Part shown: positions 7,863 to 19,207 of the stretch, in pieces
Position numbering within the stretch: position 1 is the stretch's first letter
Layout: the number at the start of each line of letters is the position of its first letter
Source of the DNA: Promicromonospora sukumoe 327MFSha3.1
Lineage (GTDB): Bacteria > Actinomycetota > Actinomycetes > Actinomycetales > Cellulomonadaceae
Assembly: GCF_000385135.1 (NCBI RefSeq)
Contig: NZ_ARQM01000011.1
Span: 682,001-746,000, forward strand
Length of the DNA stretch: 64,000 bases
Direction: 5' to 3'
Program-made: the position numbers and the translations under genes
The notes under the pieces: generated by a model
What the model saw: only the letters and a program-made list of their open reading frames with translations
Told to the model about the DNA's origin: nothing
Database searches by the model: none

Positions 7863-8585
7863 TCAGGGCGTGGGGCTGACCTCGTTGAGCACGAGGATCT
7901 TCTGCCACACCTTGCGGGCCATGCCGACCGTCAGCGACTCGATGGTCGAGACCGTGTTCAGCACGATGTCGTCCTGCGACTCCTCGGCGCACAGTGCCGC
8001 CGCCTTGCCGACGATCGACAGCAGCTCGGTGCAGTACTCCAGGTAGTACTCGATCTGCTCGGGGGTCAGGTCGACGTCGTTGTTCTCCGACTCGCCCGAG
8101 AAGGCGTCCCGCAGGATCTCCGGCTCCTTGGTGAGCTGGTGCATGTCGATGATGTGCGCCAGGGAGCGCAGCCGGTGCAGCTTGCCCAGCAGGTCCGACC
8201 GTTGCACCCGTTGCGGCACCGAGTGCAGCACGACGACGGCGACCGCGACGAACACGATGTCGTTCACGGCGCTCTCGATGAGCGGCAGCCAGTCGAGGCC
8301 GTTGTCCGGCGCCTCGGTGCCCGCGGCCTCCACGGCGAAGCCGAACGCGACCAGGGCGACGAGCACCACGAGGGCGATCAGGATGCGCGAGCCGGCCTGC
8401 ACCAGACGGCTACGACGCCGGGTCCCGGCGGAGGTGTCCGCGACCTGCTCGGTGAGGGCCACGAGCTCCTGGGCCACGAGGTGGATGCCGCGGTCGGGGA
8501 ACCGCGCGCCGATGCGGTCGCGCAGCCGCCGGGCAGTGTCGATGACAGGGACGGGCTCGAGCTTCTCCAGTGTTCTGACCCACAC
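7863..8585 (-). CDS. Hypothetical membrane protein, two predicted TM segments
   Basis: A 240-residue protein of no family I recognise. Two hydrophobic stretches (LIALVVLVALVAFGFAV and IVFVAVAVVVLHSV) should span the membrane. They are followed by a long soluble, acidic, probably helical C-terminal region (EPEILRDAFSG to the end). The frame is open to 8669, but GTG 8585 lies 7 bases after TACGCT (8598-8593), so I prefer that leaderless start. It lies downstream of tsaD on the same strand, separated by a hairpin, so it is probably a separate transcription unit. Confidence 0.7.
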   Translation of the reverse strand: MWVRTLEKLEPVPVIDTARRLRDRIGARFPDRGIHLVAQELVALTEQVADTSAGTRRRSRLVQAGSRILIALVVLVALVAFGFAVEAAGTEAPDNGLDWLPLIESAVNDIVFVAVAVVVLHSVPQRVQRSDLLGKLHRLRSLAHIIDMHQLTKEPEILRDAFSGESENNDVDLTPEQIEYYLEYCTELLSIVGKAAALCAEESQDDIVLNTVSTIESLTVGMARKVWQKILVLNEVSPTP

Positions 8586-8613
8586 GGAAGGCAGCGTAGA
8601 GCCCCTGGCCCTC

Positions 8614-8674
8614 GCTGAGTGCGGGATATCCGCCCTTTTCGGCGGGGCATTAGGGGCGAATTCCCGCACTCGGC
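8614..8674. repeat. Imperfect nested hairpin downstream of tsaD
   Basis: Outer arms GAGTGCGGGA (8617-8626) and TCCCGCACTC (8662-8671) are perfect. An inner CCGCC/GGCGG stem (8630-8634 and 8641-8645) encloses a T-run on the + strand. It sits 15 bp after the tsaD stop and just upstream of the next gene's -10 box. It resembles the other window hairpins but is less perfect. Confidence 0.6.
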
Positions 8675-8688
8675 GGGCGTTGCCGGGC

Positions 8689-9732
<1,044 letters not shown>

Positions 9733-9818
9733 GTGCTCCAGCCTAGTTCCCCGGCGGCGGTGAGCGTGGAACCGGCTGGGATGTGACACGCGGACGTGCG
9801 GGACGTCACGGTTGAATC

Positions 9819-9848
9819 TGGAACTATCGCTCGGAGCAACTTGTTCCA
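9819..9848. promoter_or_regulatory. Possible operator upstream of the nitroreductase gene
   Basis: TGGAAC (9819-9824) and GTTCCA (9843-9848) are inverted 6-bp arms separated by 18 bases, ending 6 bases before the ATG at 9855. The spacing suits a dimeric repressor, but the arms are short and chance cannot be excluded. Confidence 0.3.
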
Positions 9849-9854
9849 CTGCGC

Positions 9855-10472
9855 ATGACACAAGCACTTGAGGCCACCGCACCGCTCGCCATCGACGACG
9901 CGACCGCGGACCGCCTGTTCCGTACCGCGCGCACCGTGACGACCTTCGCGGAGTCGGAGGTCACCGACGAGCAGCTCACCGCCGTCTACGACCTCATCAA
10001 GTGGGGCCCGACGATGATGAACACGAGCCCGCTGCGGATGCTCGTCGTCCGCACGCCGGAGGCCCGGCAGCGGCTCGTCGGCCACATGCCCGAGAACAAC
10101 AAGGAGCGCGTGGCCAAGGCCCCCGTCACGCTCGTGCTCGCCTCCGACCCCGACTTCCACGAGCGGCTCGACGTGCTGATCCCGCACAACCCCGGTGCCC
10201 GCGAGATGTTCGCCGGCGACGCCGCGATGCGCGCCGGGGCGGCGCGTACCAGCGCCCTGCTCCAGGCCGGGTACCTGCTCGTGGGCCTGCGCGCCGCGGG
10301 ACTCGCTGTCGGCCCGATGAACGGCGACTACGCCGGGATCGACGCGGAGTTCTTCGCCGAGAGCGGCTGGAAGGGCTTCCTCGTGGTCAACGTCAGCGCG
10401 GCCGACGGCGCCGACACCACCCGCCCCCGCGCCCCGCGCCTGAGCTTCGACGACGCCGCGCAGGTCGTCTGA
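9855..10472 (+). CDS. Nitroreductase-fold malonic semialdehyde reductase (RutE-like)
   Basis: A 205-residue FMN-dependent nitroreductase-family protein that most resembles RutE/HadB-type malonic semialdehyde (3-hydroxypropionate) reductases. Support comes from [17 protein letters not shown] near residue 50, the [22 protein letters not shown] segment (split as [10 protein letters not shown] and [11 protein letters not shown]), and [13 protein letters not shown]. No other pyrimidine-degradation genes are nearby, so the physiological substrate is open. The gene is divergent from tsaD; a TGGAAC/GTTCCA inverted repeat (9819-9848) just upstream could be an operator. Confidence 0.8.
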   Translation: MTQALEATAPLAIDDATADRLFRTARTVTTFAESEVTDEQLTAVYDLIKWGPTMMNTSPLRMLVVRTPEARQRLVGHMPENNKERVAKAPVTLVLASDPDFHERLDVLIPHNPGAREMFAGDAAMRAGAARTSALLQAGYLLVGLRAAGLAVGPMNGDYAGIDAEFFAESGWKGFLVVNVSAADGADTTRPRAPRLSFDDAAQVV

Positions 10473-10494
10473 CCCCGGCGCGGCGCCGTCGTCG

Positions 10495-11670
10495 TCAGCC
10501 GGCCAGCGGCCGGCCGGCGCGCATCTCCGCGATCATGGCGCGCACCACAGGCACCAGGTCGCCGTCGTGCGCCGCGGCCACCTCCTGCTGGCGCCGGTAG
10601 GACGGGCCCGTGCGGATGATGTCCCGCACGCCCGCCAGCTCCGCGGCGCAGCCCAGGCGGTGTGCCACGGGCTCGAGCTCGACCAGCAGCTTGCCGATCG
10701 CGTCGACGACGTGGCCCTGGTTGCCGTGCGCGTCCAGGATCACCGTGGCGTCCAGCCCGTACCGGGCCGAGCGGAACTTGTTCTCGGTCACGTACCAGGG
10801 CGGCAGCTCGACCAGGTCCCGGCCCTGGTCGAGCTGCGTGGACAGGTGCTCGACCAGGCAGTGCACCAGCGCGGACAGCGCCAGGGCCTCCGTGAGGTTG
10901 GTCGGGCCGTCGCAGACCCGCACCTCGAGCGTGCCGAACGTCGGCGACGGACGGATGTCCCAGTGCACCTCGTTGAACACCTCGACCGCGCCCACGTGCA
11001 TCATGTCGCCCGCGTACGCCTCCAGCTCCTGCCAGGTCCGGAACGCGAACGGCAGGCCCGAGCTCGGGATCTGCTGGAACAGCAGCGACCGGTTCGACGC
11101 GTAGCCCGAGTGCTCACCCGCCCAGTACGGCGAGGCGGCCGACAGCGCCTGCAGGTGCGGGAAGTACTTCAGCATCCCCCGCATCAGCGGCAGCGCCTTC
11201 TCCCGGTCCTCGATGCCGACGTGGACGTGCAGCCCCCAGATGATCAGCTGCGTGCCCCACACCCCAGTGCGCTCACGGATCCGGGCGTAGCGCTCCTTGT
11301 CGCCGATCTCCTGGTCGGCGCCCCGGGCGAACGGGTGGGTGCCGCCGCCCATGAGCTCCAGGCCCATCGGGTCGGTCACCGTGCGCACGCGCTCGAGCGT
11401 GCGGGTGAGGTCGGCCCCGGCGTCGGCCACGGTCCTGCCCACGCCCGAGACCAGCTCGATCGTGTTCTTCATGTACTCGCCCGTGACGTGCGGGGCCAGC
11501 CCGTAGGGGCCGTGCTGCCGGTTGCCGCCGTCGCGCGCGAGGGCCTCGAGCACCTCCGGACCTGCCTGACACAGGTCGGCGGTGCCGGGCTCCACGAGCC
11601 CGATCTCCCACTCGATCCCCACGGTCGACCGCGGGGACTCACCGAAACCGAGCTGGGCCGGCGAGCTCAT
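10495..11670 (-). CDS. Carboxylate-amine ligase, glutamate-cysteine ligase type 2 (YbdK) family
   Basis: A 391-residue ATP-grasp-like ligase of the GCS2/YbdK family, which couples a carboxylate to an amine, typically glutamate to cysteine. Motifs seen are GIEWEIGLVEPGT near the N terminus, GGGTHPFARGADQ, the WGLHVHVGIEDRE metal/substrate segment, and NRSLLFQQIPSSGLP. Length matches the family (about 370-390). Actinobacteria often have several such genes, and some act outside glutathione or mycothiol synthesis, so the substrate is uncertain. The ATG overlaps the upstream methyltransferase stop by 4 bases, so they form an operon. Confidence 0.88.
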   Translation of the reverse strand: MSSPAQLGFGESPRSTVGIEWEIGLVEPGTADLCQAGPEVLEALARDGGNRQHGPYGLAPHVTGEYMKNTIELVSGVGRTVADAGADLTRTLERVRTVTDPMGLELMGGGTHPFARGADQEIGDKERYARIRERTGVWGTQLIIWGLHVHVGIEDREKALPLMRGMLKYFPHLQALSAASPYWAGEHSGYASNRSLLFQQIPSSGLPFAFRTWQELEAYAGDMMHVGAVEVFNEVHWDIRPSPTFGTLEVRVCDGPTNLTEALALSALVHCLVEHLSTQLDQGRDLVELPPWYVTENKFRSARYGLDATVILDAHGNQGHVVDAIGKLLVELEPVAHRLGCAAELAGVRDIIRTGPSYRRQQEVAAAHDGDLVPVVRAMIAEMRAGRPLAG

Positions 11671-12932
11671 ACGGCTCCCAGGGGTTCGACGAGCAGTATC
11701 TGTTGGTTGCCTGCAACACGGGTGAGCACGATCGTCGCCTCCTCGGTTCCGGTGAGCACGAGCTGCTTGCGAAGTTGTTCAGGCACCACGGCGGTGCCCC
11801 GCTTCTTGATCGTGACGCGCCCGACGTTCCGGTCGCGCAGGTAGGACTTGAGCCGCTTCAGGCCGAACGGCATGGTGTCGAGCACGCGGTATCCGGTCGC
11901 GACCGGGGCCTGCGCCCCGGCAGGGTCGGCGGGTCGGGCCGGCGGCAGAGCGGCGGGCTCGTCCGTGGTCACGTACGCGATGGTCGGGTCGACGAGGCGC
12001 CCGCCCAGCTCGGCGGCGGCCTGACCCACCAGCCCCGCGCGGATGACGGCGCCGTCGGGTTCGTAGAGGAACTGGCCGACGCCGCCGACGTCCGGCTCGA
12101 CGTCGTCGCCGCGCACCGTGCGGCTGAGGGTGTGCTCCTTGCCGTCGTCGGTGAAGGTGCGCAGCACGAGGGCCGAGCGGCCGGGGCCGTCGGGCGCGAG
12201 CGGGCCGAACCACAGCCCGGCCTCGACCACGTCGCCGTTCACGGAGACCCACTGGGTCTCGGCGTCGGCGGGCAGTCCCTCGTGCGCGATGCCCGGGCCC
12301 ACCTTGATGCCGACGGCCGGCACGGTCTCGCGCAGCGACCAGACCGAGTCGAGCGGGGGCTCGTAGGCGTGCGGGTCGAAGATGCGGCGGCTGCGGCCAC
12401 CCGACCCGCCGCGCACGCGCCGGGCGGGGTCGGCGTAGACGCCCTCGATGCCCTCGGCGCGCAGGTCGAGCGTCAGGCCGTCGGCGTGCCGCACCTCCGC
12501 CTCGGGGAAGTGGCGCAGGTTCCACTGCGCGATGGCGGCCGTGCACTCGTCGAGATCGGTCGCGACGACGCGCAGGCCGGTACCGGCGAACGCGAGGGAG
12601 TCGGCGCCGATCCCGCAGGTGAGGTCGGCGAGCGCGGTGATGTCCGCGTCGAGGTACCGCCGGGCGTGCAGCGCCGCGACGACGAGCCGCGTGGCCTGCT
12701 CCAGGCCGTCCGCGGTGAACAGCATGCCGTCGGCGAAGTCGCCGAACTTGGCCCTGGCCCGCGTGCGGAGCCGGGACTGGGTGACCACGGCGGCGGCGAG
12801 GTCCGCCGCGACCCCCTGGGAGCGCAGGGCGGAGACGGTGCGCATCGCGTCGCGCTCGTCGTACGGCGGTAGTGCCGCAAGCAGGGCCCAGCCGTCAGGG
12901 CTGAGGAGTTTGCTCAGAATCGCCGCATCCAT
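11667..12932 (-). CDS. SAM-dependent methyltransferase with THUMP-like C-terminal domain
   Basis: A 421-residue class I methyltransferase. Residues about 95-150 give the SAM-binding motif (LTCGIGADSLAFAGTGLRVVATD, seen as LTCGIGADSLAF then RVVATDLDE), followed by YADPARRVRGG, a DPxR-type catalytic loop. The last 80 residues (LRDRNVGRVTIKKRGTAV onward) match the THUMP-like domain common to actinobacterial members. The target is probably RNA but is not known. GGAAAG precedes the ATG by 8 bases. It is the first gene of a two-gene unit with the YbdK-type ligase. Confidence 0.85.
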   Translation of the reverse strand: MDAAILSKLLSPDGWALLAALPPYDERDAMRTVSALRSQGVAADLAAAVVTQSRLRTRARAKFGDFADGMLFTADGLEQATRLVVAALHARRYLDADITALADLTCGIGADSLAFAGTGLRVVATDLDECTAAIAQWNLRHFPEAEVRHADGLTLDLRAEGIEGVYADPARRVRGGSGGRSRRIFDPHAYEPPLDSVWSLRETVPAVGIKVGPGIAHEGLPADAETQWVSVNGDVVEAGLWFGPLAPDGPGRSALVLRTFTDDGKEHTLSRTVRGDDVEPDVGGVGQFLYEPDGAVIRAGLVGQAAAELGGRLVDPTIAYVTTDEPAALPPARPADPAGAQAPVATGYRVLDTMPFGLKRLKSYLRDRNVGRVTIKKRGTAVVPEQLRKQLVLTGTEEATIVLTRVAGNQQILLVEPLGAV

Positions 12933-13058
12933 GGGAAGATCTTTCCACGTTTGTCCTGGTCATGACGAGTAGCCGGGCGCAACCTTTTGGTGGAGATGAC
13001 GAGATTTCGACGTCCTGGCGGCGAGTCGGCCCCCGGGCGTGTGAGCGACTCCACGCGA

Positions 13059-13085
13059 TTGGCACTCGCCTTGACCGAGTGCTAG
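13059..13085. promoter_or_regulatory. CIRCE operator (HrcA binding site)
   Basis: TTGGCACTC (13059-13067), a 9-base spacer, then GAGTGCTAG (13077-13085) match the CIRCE consensus TTAGCACTC-N9-GAGTGCTAA with one change per arm. It overlaps the -35 box of the groES promoter, so HrcA should block RNA polymerase and release on heat shock. Confidence 0.95.
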
Positions 13086-13099
13086 CGCCGACCTAGATT
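13071..13099 (+). promoter_or_regulatory. groES promoter
   Basis: TTGACC (13071-13076) and TAGATT (13094-13099) are separated by 17 bp, a good housekeeping-sigma promoter. Transcription should start near 13106. The 5' untranslated region is about 160 bases and begins with a strong hairpin (13112-13119 pairing with 13138-13145, with an inner CCCG/CGGG stem). The rest of the 12933-13265 gap shows nothing else clear. Confidence 0.85.
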
Positions 13100-13265
13100 T
13101 GGGGTTGTTCACCGCCGCGGAACCCGTTAGCGGGCCTCGCGGCGGAGGACCCAGACGTTCGTGCCCGCCGGCACCCGCGACGACGGCGGACCGTCGAACG
13201 TTCGAGCCCCTTAAGTCAACCACGCAGCTGATCACCCGATCCGCTCACGAAAGAGGAGGTCCGAC

Positions 13266-13562
13266 GTGTCGGTCCCCATCAAGCCGCTCGAGGACCGGAT
13301 CGTCGTCAAGGCTCTCGAAGCCGAGACCACGACCGCTTCCGGCCTGGTCATCCCGGACACCGCCAAGGAGAAGCCCCAGGAGGGCGAGGTGCTGGCCGTG
13401 GGCCAGGGCCGCATCGACGACAACGGCAACCGTGTGCCGCTGGACGTCGCCGTCGGTGACAAGGTGATCTACTCCAAGTACGGCGGCACCGAGGTCAAGT
13501 ACGCGGGCGAGGAGTACCTGGTGCTCTCGACCCGCGACGTCCTCGCGGTGGTCGTGGGCTGA
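13266..13562 (+). CDS. groES: Co-chaperonin GroES
   Basis: A 98-residue, full-length GroES (Cpn10), the heptameric lid of the GroEL folding chamber. [14 protein letters not shown] is the conserved N terminus, and [20 protein letters not shown] is the mobile loop that contacts GroEL. The GTG start has a strong AGAGGAGG ribosome-binding site. A CIRCE element overlaps the promoter. A strong terminator follows at once and no groEL lies downstream, so this groES is monocistronic and GroEL must be encoded elsewhere. Confidence 0.97.
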   Translation: MSVPIKPLEDRIVVKALEAETTTASGLVIPDTAKEKPQEGEVLAVGQGRIDDNGNRVPLDVAVGDKVIYSKYGGTEVKYAGEEYLVLSTRDVLAVVVG

Positions 13563-13585
13563 TCCCAGCCCGCGACAGCTAGACG

Positions 13586-13623
13586 GACGAAGGCCCCGCA
13601 CCGGTCGGTGCGGGGCCTTCGTC
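13586..13623 (+). terminator. groES terminator hairpin
   Basis: A 38-base palindrome: arms of about 17 bp (GACGAAGGCCCCGCACC and its complement) around a GGTC-type centre, 23 bp after the groES stop. It ends in TTCGTC with no long T-run, as is common in high-GC actinobacteria. The next 187 bp to the whiB 3' end hold nothing I can identify. Confidence 0.85.
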
Positions 13624-13810
13624 GTGGCGGAGCGTCGGTGCTGTCTGTCCGTGGTGCCGTTCCTGGTGCGCGTGCTGCGTGCCTGGTGCGCGGCCGGGGT
13701 GCTTCGGCGCACACCGACCCCGGCGGGGTGCTGCTTCCTCAGGCGTGGTGCCTCAGGTGCCGCGCGACGTCGTGCGGCAAAAGTTGTTCGGCCTGGTCGG
13801 GCAGGCTTCG

Positions 13811-14098
13811 TCAGGCGGAGACGGACTTGCCGGCGAGGATCGCCGACCGCTCGTCCTCGCTGAGCCCGCCCCACACGCCGTACGGCTCGCGCACGCGGAG
13901 CGACTGCTCGCGGCACTGCATCATCACCGGGCAGGAGCGGCAGATCGCCTTCGCGGCCTCGGCGCGACGCCGGCGGGTCGATCCGCGCTCACCCTCGGGG
14001 TGAAAGAAGAGGGTGTCGTCCGCGTCGCGGCACGCGCCCTGGTACTGCCATTCCCACAGTTCCATCACCGGACCGGGAAGCCTCGAGATCTCCGTCAT
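13811..14098 (-). CDS. WhiB-family iron-sulfur transcriptional regulator (WhiB3/WhiD-like)
   Basis: A 95-residue Wbl protein. Four cysteines (23, 53, 56, 62) have the family spacing C-X29-C-X2-C-X5-C and would hold a [4Fe-4S] cluster; GVWGG (74-78) is the beta-turn before the basic C-terminal part. LPGPVMELWEWQYQGACR and FFHPEGERG resemble WhiB3/WhiD more than WhiB1 or WhiB2, suggesting a redox-sensing role with sigma factor; that subtype is inference. The ATG lies 7 bases after TAGGTT (leaderless). It is divergent from a MerR-type gene. Confidence 0.93.
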   Translation of the reverse strand: MTEISRLPGPVMELWEWQYQGACRDADDTLFFHPEGERGSTRRRRAEAAKAICRSCPVMMQCREQSLRVREPYGVWGGLSEDERSAILAGKSVSA

Positions 14099-14289
14099 GG
14101 CGAACAACCTACAAGTTGTGCAGAAGTTGTTCAAGGGGCAATTTCGCTTCATCTCGATCGAATCGAGCCAGCCCGAAGCGGTTCGGCCCTGACCGGATTT
14201 GTTCCAATCTGGACTGGAATCCACCGAGATCGGCGGCACGCCGGGTTTCGCAGTGGCGCGGAGAGGGTCCGGTCGGCAGAATCGAGTCC

Positions 14290-15573
14290 ATGACTTCTTC
14301 GCGACCCGCCCAGAACTCGGGCGGGTCACGTACATCCAGCCCCGGACTGGCTGTCGCCGCGGTAGCCCGGCGCCTCGGGGTCGCTCCCGCGACCCTGCGT
14401 ACGTGGGACCGCCGCTACGGCCTCGGCCCGTCGGGTCGCACCGCTGGATCGCACCGCCGCTACACGCCGGACGACGTCGCCCGGCTCCTCGTCATGCGCC
14501 GGCTGACCCTCGAGGGCGTGGCGCCGGTCGACGCTGCCCGCGCCGCGGTCGAGGCGGGGGACGCGGAGCTCCAGGTGGCCACCAAGACCGCCCCCGCGCT
14601 GCCCGCGGTGCAGGTCGAGGGTGACCTGGAGGCCGACGAGACCGACGACGTCGACGACGCCGAGTTCGCCGAGAAGTTCGTCGGCACCGTCGAGGCGCCG
14701 GACGAGGACGACGAGCCGGAGCCCGAGGACGAGCCGCAGCTCGAGGACGAGACCGGCGACCCCGCGCCGGCGTCGGACGGCGAGCGTGCCGAGGAGCCGC
14801 GCGGCCGCGCGCACCTGCGGGCGCTGCCCGGCGGGGCGTCCGGCGGCGGCGGAGCGGGCGGGGCCGTGGCCCCGGTACCGGCCGGCGGGCCGCGGTCGGC
14901 CGCGTCCCCCGCGCCGACGTCGGGCCGGGTGTCCGCGCTGGTCGACGCCGCTCTGGCCTACAGCCGGACCGCCTGCGACAACCTCCTGGTGCTGGGCCCG
15001 GACGGCGACCCGGCCACCTGGTGGACCGAGCTCGTGGAGCCGGCCTGGCTCCGGCTGTCCGAGCGCACGGTCCTCGCGGGCCCGGGCGAGATGCCCGAGG
15101 TGGTGCTCGCGACGGCGGCCCTGCGCGCGCTGCGTAACTACATCGAGGAGTTCGAGCGCGTCATGGTCGAGGCGGGCGGCCCGCCGGCCAACCACCCGAG
15201 CCGGATGCGCAAGATCGTCCTGGTGTTCGCCGCCCCTGACGAGGTGGTCCCGCTCTCGGCGCACGCGCTCGCCGCGGCGCTGGCCGCGCAGGGCTCGATG
15301 GCGCGCATCGTCACCGGCCCCGCGAGCACGCACCGCTCGGTCGAGCTGGTCACCATGGTCCGGCCGACGGCGGTGGTCCTGGCCACCACGCAGAACAAGC
15401 CGGACCTCGACGTCGTGCACGCGGTGAACGAGAGCTACCCGGAGCTGCCGATCTTCGTGGGCCTGCGGGCCGACGCGGCCGCCACCGAGCTGCCGTTCGG
15501 GCCCACGGTGCAGCGGGTGCGCTCGTTCACCGGCCTGCTCCACGAGGTGCTGGCCGTCATCAAGGCGAGGTGA
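14290..15573 (+). CDS. MerR-family regulator with C-terminal B12-binding-like domain
   Basis: A 427-residue protein. An N-terminal MerR winged helix (LAVAAVARRLGVAPATLRTW, RRYGLGPSGRTAGSHRRY) binds DNA. A long acidic, low-complexity linker (about residues 100-200, runs of DE/EP) leads to a C-terminal domain from about residue 300 (RKIVLVFAAPDEVVPLSAHA) that resembles the Rossmann-like B12-binding fold of CarH/LitR-type regulators. The cobalamin-ligating DxHxxG motif is not visible, so cofactor binding is doubtful. The start at 14290 is 7 bases after CAGAAT. No neighbouring target is obvious. Confidence 0.8.
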   Translation: MTSSRPAQNSGGSRTSSPGLAVAAVARRLGVAPATLRTWDRRYGLGPSGRTAGSHRRYTPDDVARLLVMRRLTLEGVAPVDAARAAVEAGDAELQVATKTAPALPAVQVEGDLEADETDDVDDAEFAEKFVGTVEAPDEDDEPEPEDEPQLEDETGDPAPASDGERAEEPRGRAHLRALPGGASGGGGAGGAVAPVPAGGPRSAASPAPTSGRVSALVDAALAYSRTACDNLLVLGPDGDPATWWTELVEPAWLRLSERTVLAGPGEMPEVVLATAALRALRNYIEEFERVMVEAGGPPANHPSRMRKIVLVFAAPDEVVPLSAHALAAALAAQGSMARIVTGPASTHRSVELVTMVRPTAVVLATTQNKPDLDVVHAVNESYPELPIFVGLRADAAATELPFGPTVQRVRSFTGLLHEVLAVIKAR

Positions 15574-15628
15574 CGCACGCCTCTGGCCGGTACCACGGCC
15601 CGGCCGAGATTCGTGGTCGCGGCGGTCG

Positions 15629-17155
<1,527 letters not shown>

Positions 17156-17185
17156 CCTCTTCGCCGGTCGAGCTTCCTCTCCGCC

Positions 17186-17229
17186 GGTCGAGCTTGTCGA
17201 GACCTCGCCAGGTCTCGACAAGCTCGACC
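17186..17229. repeat. Complete copy of the dispersed GGTCTCGACAAGCTCGACC palindrome
   Basis: The arms 17186-17205 and 17210-17229 are perfect 20-bp inverted repeats with a 4-base loop (CGCC). A truncated extra arm lies at about 17165-17176. It lies between the convergent guaB and amine oxidase genes and could terminate both. Single arms or the full palindrome recur in sseA, ackA, pta and cysG. Confidence 0.9.
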
Positions 17230-17242
17230 GACGGGTGGCCCG

Positions 17243-18856
17243 TCAGCTCGCCATGACGCGGGCGTGCAGGGCCTGCACCGCGTAGCGGGCCGACCAGAAC
17301 GCGCCGTGCTGCCACGCGGAGACCTCGGACATCCAGTCGCCCGCGAAGTACACGTTGCCCGCCCCCTGCTGCAGGAGCCGGAAGCCGGCGGAGCTGGTGT
17401 TCGGGTAGGCCCAGGCGCCCTCGATGTAGGGCACCTTGTGCCAGGCGATCGAGAACGACGTGTCCAGCTCACTGCGGTACTTCTGCCCGTGGATCTTCAC
17501 GCCCTGCTCGACGGCGCGCAGCTCCCGCTGCTTCGGGGTCATGTCGGCGTACGTGCGGGCGTTGGTGCCGGTGTTGTAGTACCCGACGACCAGGCCCTTG
17601 CGCTCCCCGTACCCGTAGGACGGGTACCAGATGTGGGCGAGGTCCATGTCGGTCTCGGTGATCCCGCCGAAGATCCGGTGGTCGTCCTCCCAGAACCGGG
17701 ACCGGTACTGGAGGCCGATCTTGCCGGCGGGGGAGCCCACCGCGAACTCGCCGAGCGCCGCGTCGACCTGCGGCCCCCAGTTGGTGTCCCACCGCCGCAT
17801 CAGGCCGGCCGGCGCCGCGACGACCGCGAAGTCCGCCTCGATCTGCCGCTCCCGCCCGTTCGCGGGCGTGTAGGTGACCTTGACCCCGCGGCTCGTGTTC
17901 TCCACGCCCGTGACGGGGGAGCGGAAGTGCACGTTCTGGCTGCCGATGGCCCGCACCAGGTACTGGTAGGTCGTGTCCATGCCGCCCTTGGGCTGGAACA
18001 TGAGCATCGACTGCTCCCAGTTGATCTCGAACGGGAAGTACTGGCCCACCTTCGAGGCCAGCACCTCGGAGACCGTGCCGGGTCCGGACAGCGGCGTGCC
18101 GTGCTCGTTCCAGGCCGACGGGTAGACCTCGAAGCCGCGGTTGCTGCCGCCGGCGTAGGTGCCGTCCGGCTTGAGCGAACCCCAGCTGCGCAGGAACGTG
18201 CGCAGGTTGTCCTTGTCCTCCGCGGTCAGCTTCTGGTCCAGGGCGCCCTGGTCGGTGGCGTGGTGCAGCAGCTCGGACGTGTAGCCGAAGACGTCTGCCT
18301 TGGCGGTGCGGTAGCGCACCGGGTTGCCCGGCGTCGCGCCGGTCCGCTCGTTGTAGAGGTAGGCGTCGGCGTTCGCGTTGGTGAAGACCTCGTACGGCAC
18401 GCCCAGCTCGCGGATGTAGTCCATGGTGACCATCCACTGCGCGATGCGGCCCGCCCCGGCGTTCATGTAGATGCCGTCGGCGAACCGCGCGGTCTGCTTG
18501 ACGCCGTTGACGTCGGTCTCGCTGTCGCCGCCGCGGATCGTCAGGGTCCGCCCGCCGGGCCGGTGCCGCGCCTCGAGCACGGTCACGCGGTAGCCGGCCT
18601 TCTGCAGCTCGTACGCGGTCGCGAGACCGGCGGGACCCGCGCCGACGACGACGACCTTCTTCGTGGACCGGCCGGTCAGCGTGAAGTCGCCGGCCTTCGG
18701 GGGGACCCAGGACTCGGCCCTCGGCTGCGCCGCGGCGCTGGGGGCCAGACCCATCGCGCCCATCGTCGCGAACATGACACCGGCGCTGGAGCCGGCGCCG
18801 ACGGCCTGCAGGAAGTTACGGCGGGAGACACCTGGGGTGCTCTTCTCGGTGACCAC
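17243..18856 (-). CDS. Tat-exported flavin monoamine oxidase
   Basis: A 537-residue FAD-dependent amine oxidase. It opens with a twin-arginine signal ([10 protein letters not shown], Arg12-Arg13, then a hydrophobic alanine/glycine stretch ending near SAAAQP), so the folded flavoprotein should be exported. The FAD-binding [13 protein letters not shown] (72-84) and EARHRPGGR lie directly after. The C terminus carries [21 protein letters not shown], split here as YFAGDW and WQHGAFWSA, typical of the monoamine/polyamine oxidase family. The GTG start has AGAGGTAGGGA upstream. It is divergent from a secreted RidA-like gene. The substrate is unknown. Confidence 0.9.
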   Translation of the reverse strand: MVTEKSTPGVSRRNFLQAVGAGSSAGVMFATMGAMGLAPSAAAQPRAESWVPPKAGDFTLTGRSTKKVVVVGAGPAGLATAYELQKAGYRVTVLEARHRPGGRTLTIRGGDSETDVNGVKQTARFADGIYMNAGAGRIAQWMVTMDYIRELGVPYEVFTNANADAYLYNERTGATPGNPVRYRTAKADVFGYTSELLHHATDQGALDQKLTAEDKDNLRTFLRSWGSLKPDGTYAGGSNRGFEVYPSAWNEHGTPLSGPGTVSEVLASKVGQYFPFEINWEQSMLMFQPKGGMDTTYQYLVRAIGSQNVHFRSPVTGVENTSRGVKVTYTPANGRERQIEADFAVVAAPAGLMRRWDTNWGPQVDAALGEFAVGSPAGKIGLQYRSRFWEDDHRIFGGITETDMDLAHIWYPSYGYGERKGLVVGYYNTGTNARTYADMTPKQRELRAVEQGVKIHGQKYRSELDTSFSIAWHKVPYIEGAWAYPNTSSAGFRLLQQGAGNVYFAGDWMSEVSAWQHGAFWSARYAVQALHARVMAS

Positions 18857-18977
18857 GGTCCCTACCTCTCGTGTCGACAGGCCTGACGCACGCGAACCTC
18901 GGCCGGGAAGCCGGGGGCCGCCGTCAGCACCGCGCCGGACGCTATGGACCGCAGGTCACCGCTGCGAGTCTCCGCCG

Positions 18978-19001
18978 TTACTGCGCAGTTGCGCGTAGTA
19001 A
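18978..19001. promoter_or_regulatory. Candidate shared operator between amine oxidase and RidA genes
   Basis: TTACTGCGC (18978-18986) and GCGTAGTAA (18993-19001) form an inverted repeat, 8 of 9 pairs matching, with a 6-base spacer. It lies in the 351-bp divergent gap (18857-19207), about 120 bp from one start and 207 bp from the other. No clear -35/-10 pair could be assigned on either strand, and the rest of the gap shows nothing else. Confidence 0.35.
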
Positions 19002-19207
19002 CCATGTTGTTTCCGGATTCTGCCGCAGGTCAGCGTTTCCGCAGGAACGATTCGAACCGGGCGCTGGAGCCGTTCCCGACGCGACCCAAAGCGGACATCC
19101 CACTGAAACTCCCCGTGGCTAGCGTCCGCGCCACCCGGTGCCGTCCGCCGGGCCACACCGCATCCGGGCGCCCACGCGGCCCCGGCCCGGCCAGATGGAG
19201 GAGCACC

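Noticed and set aside
12960-13235. 91-codon minus-strand frame in the groES upstream region
   Set aside because: It covers the CIRCE element and promoter and has no homology-like motif or start signal.
14116-14289. N-terminal extension of the MerR-type protein
   Set aside because: The extension crosses the whiB promoter region and has no domain character; the ATG at 14290 directly precedes the DNA-binding domain.
19046-19062. GATTCGAACC string resembling a tRNA T-arm
   Set aside because: No matching acceptor or anticodon stems nearby in the amine oxidase-RidA gap.
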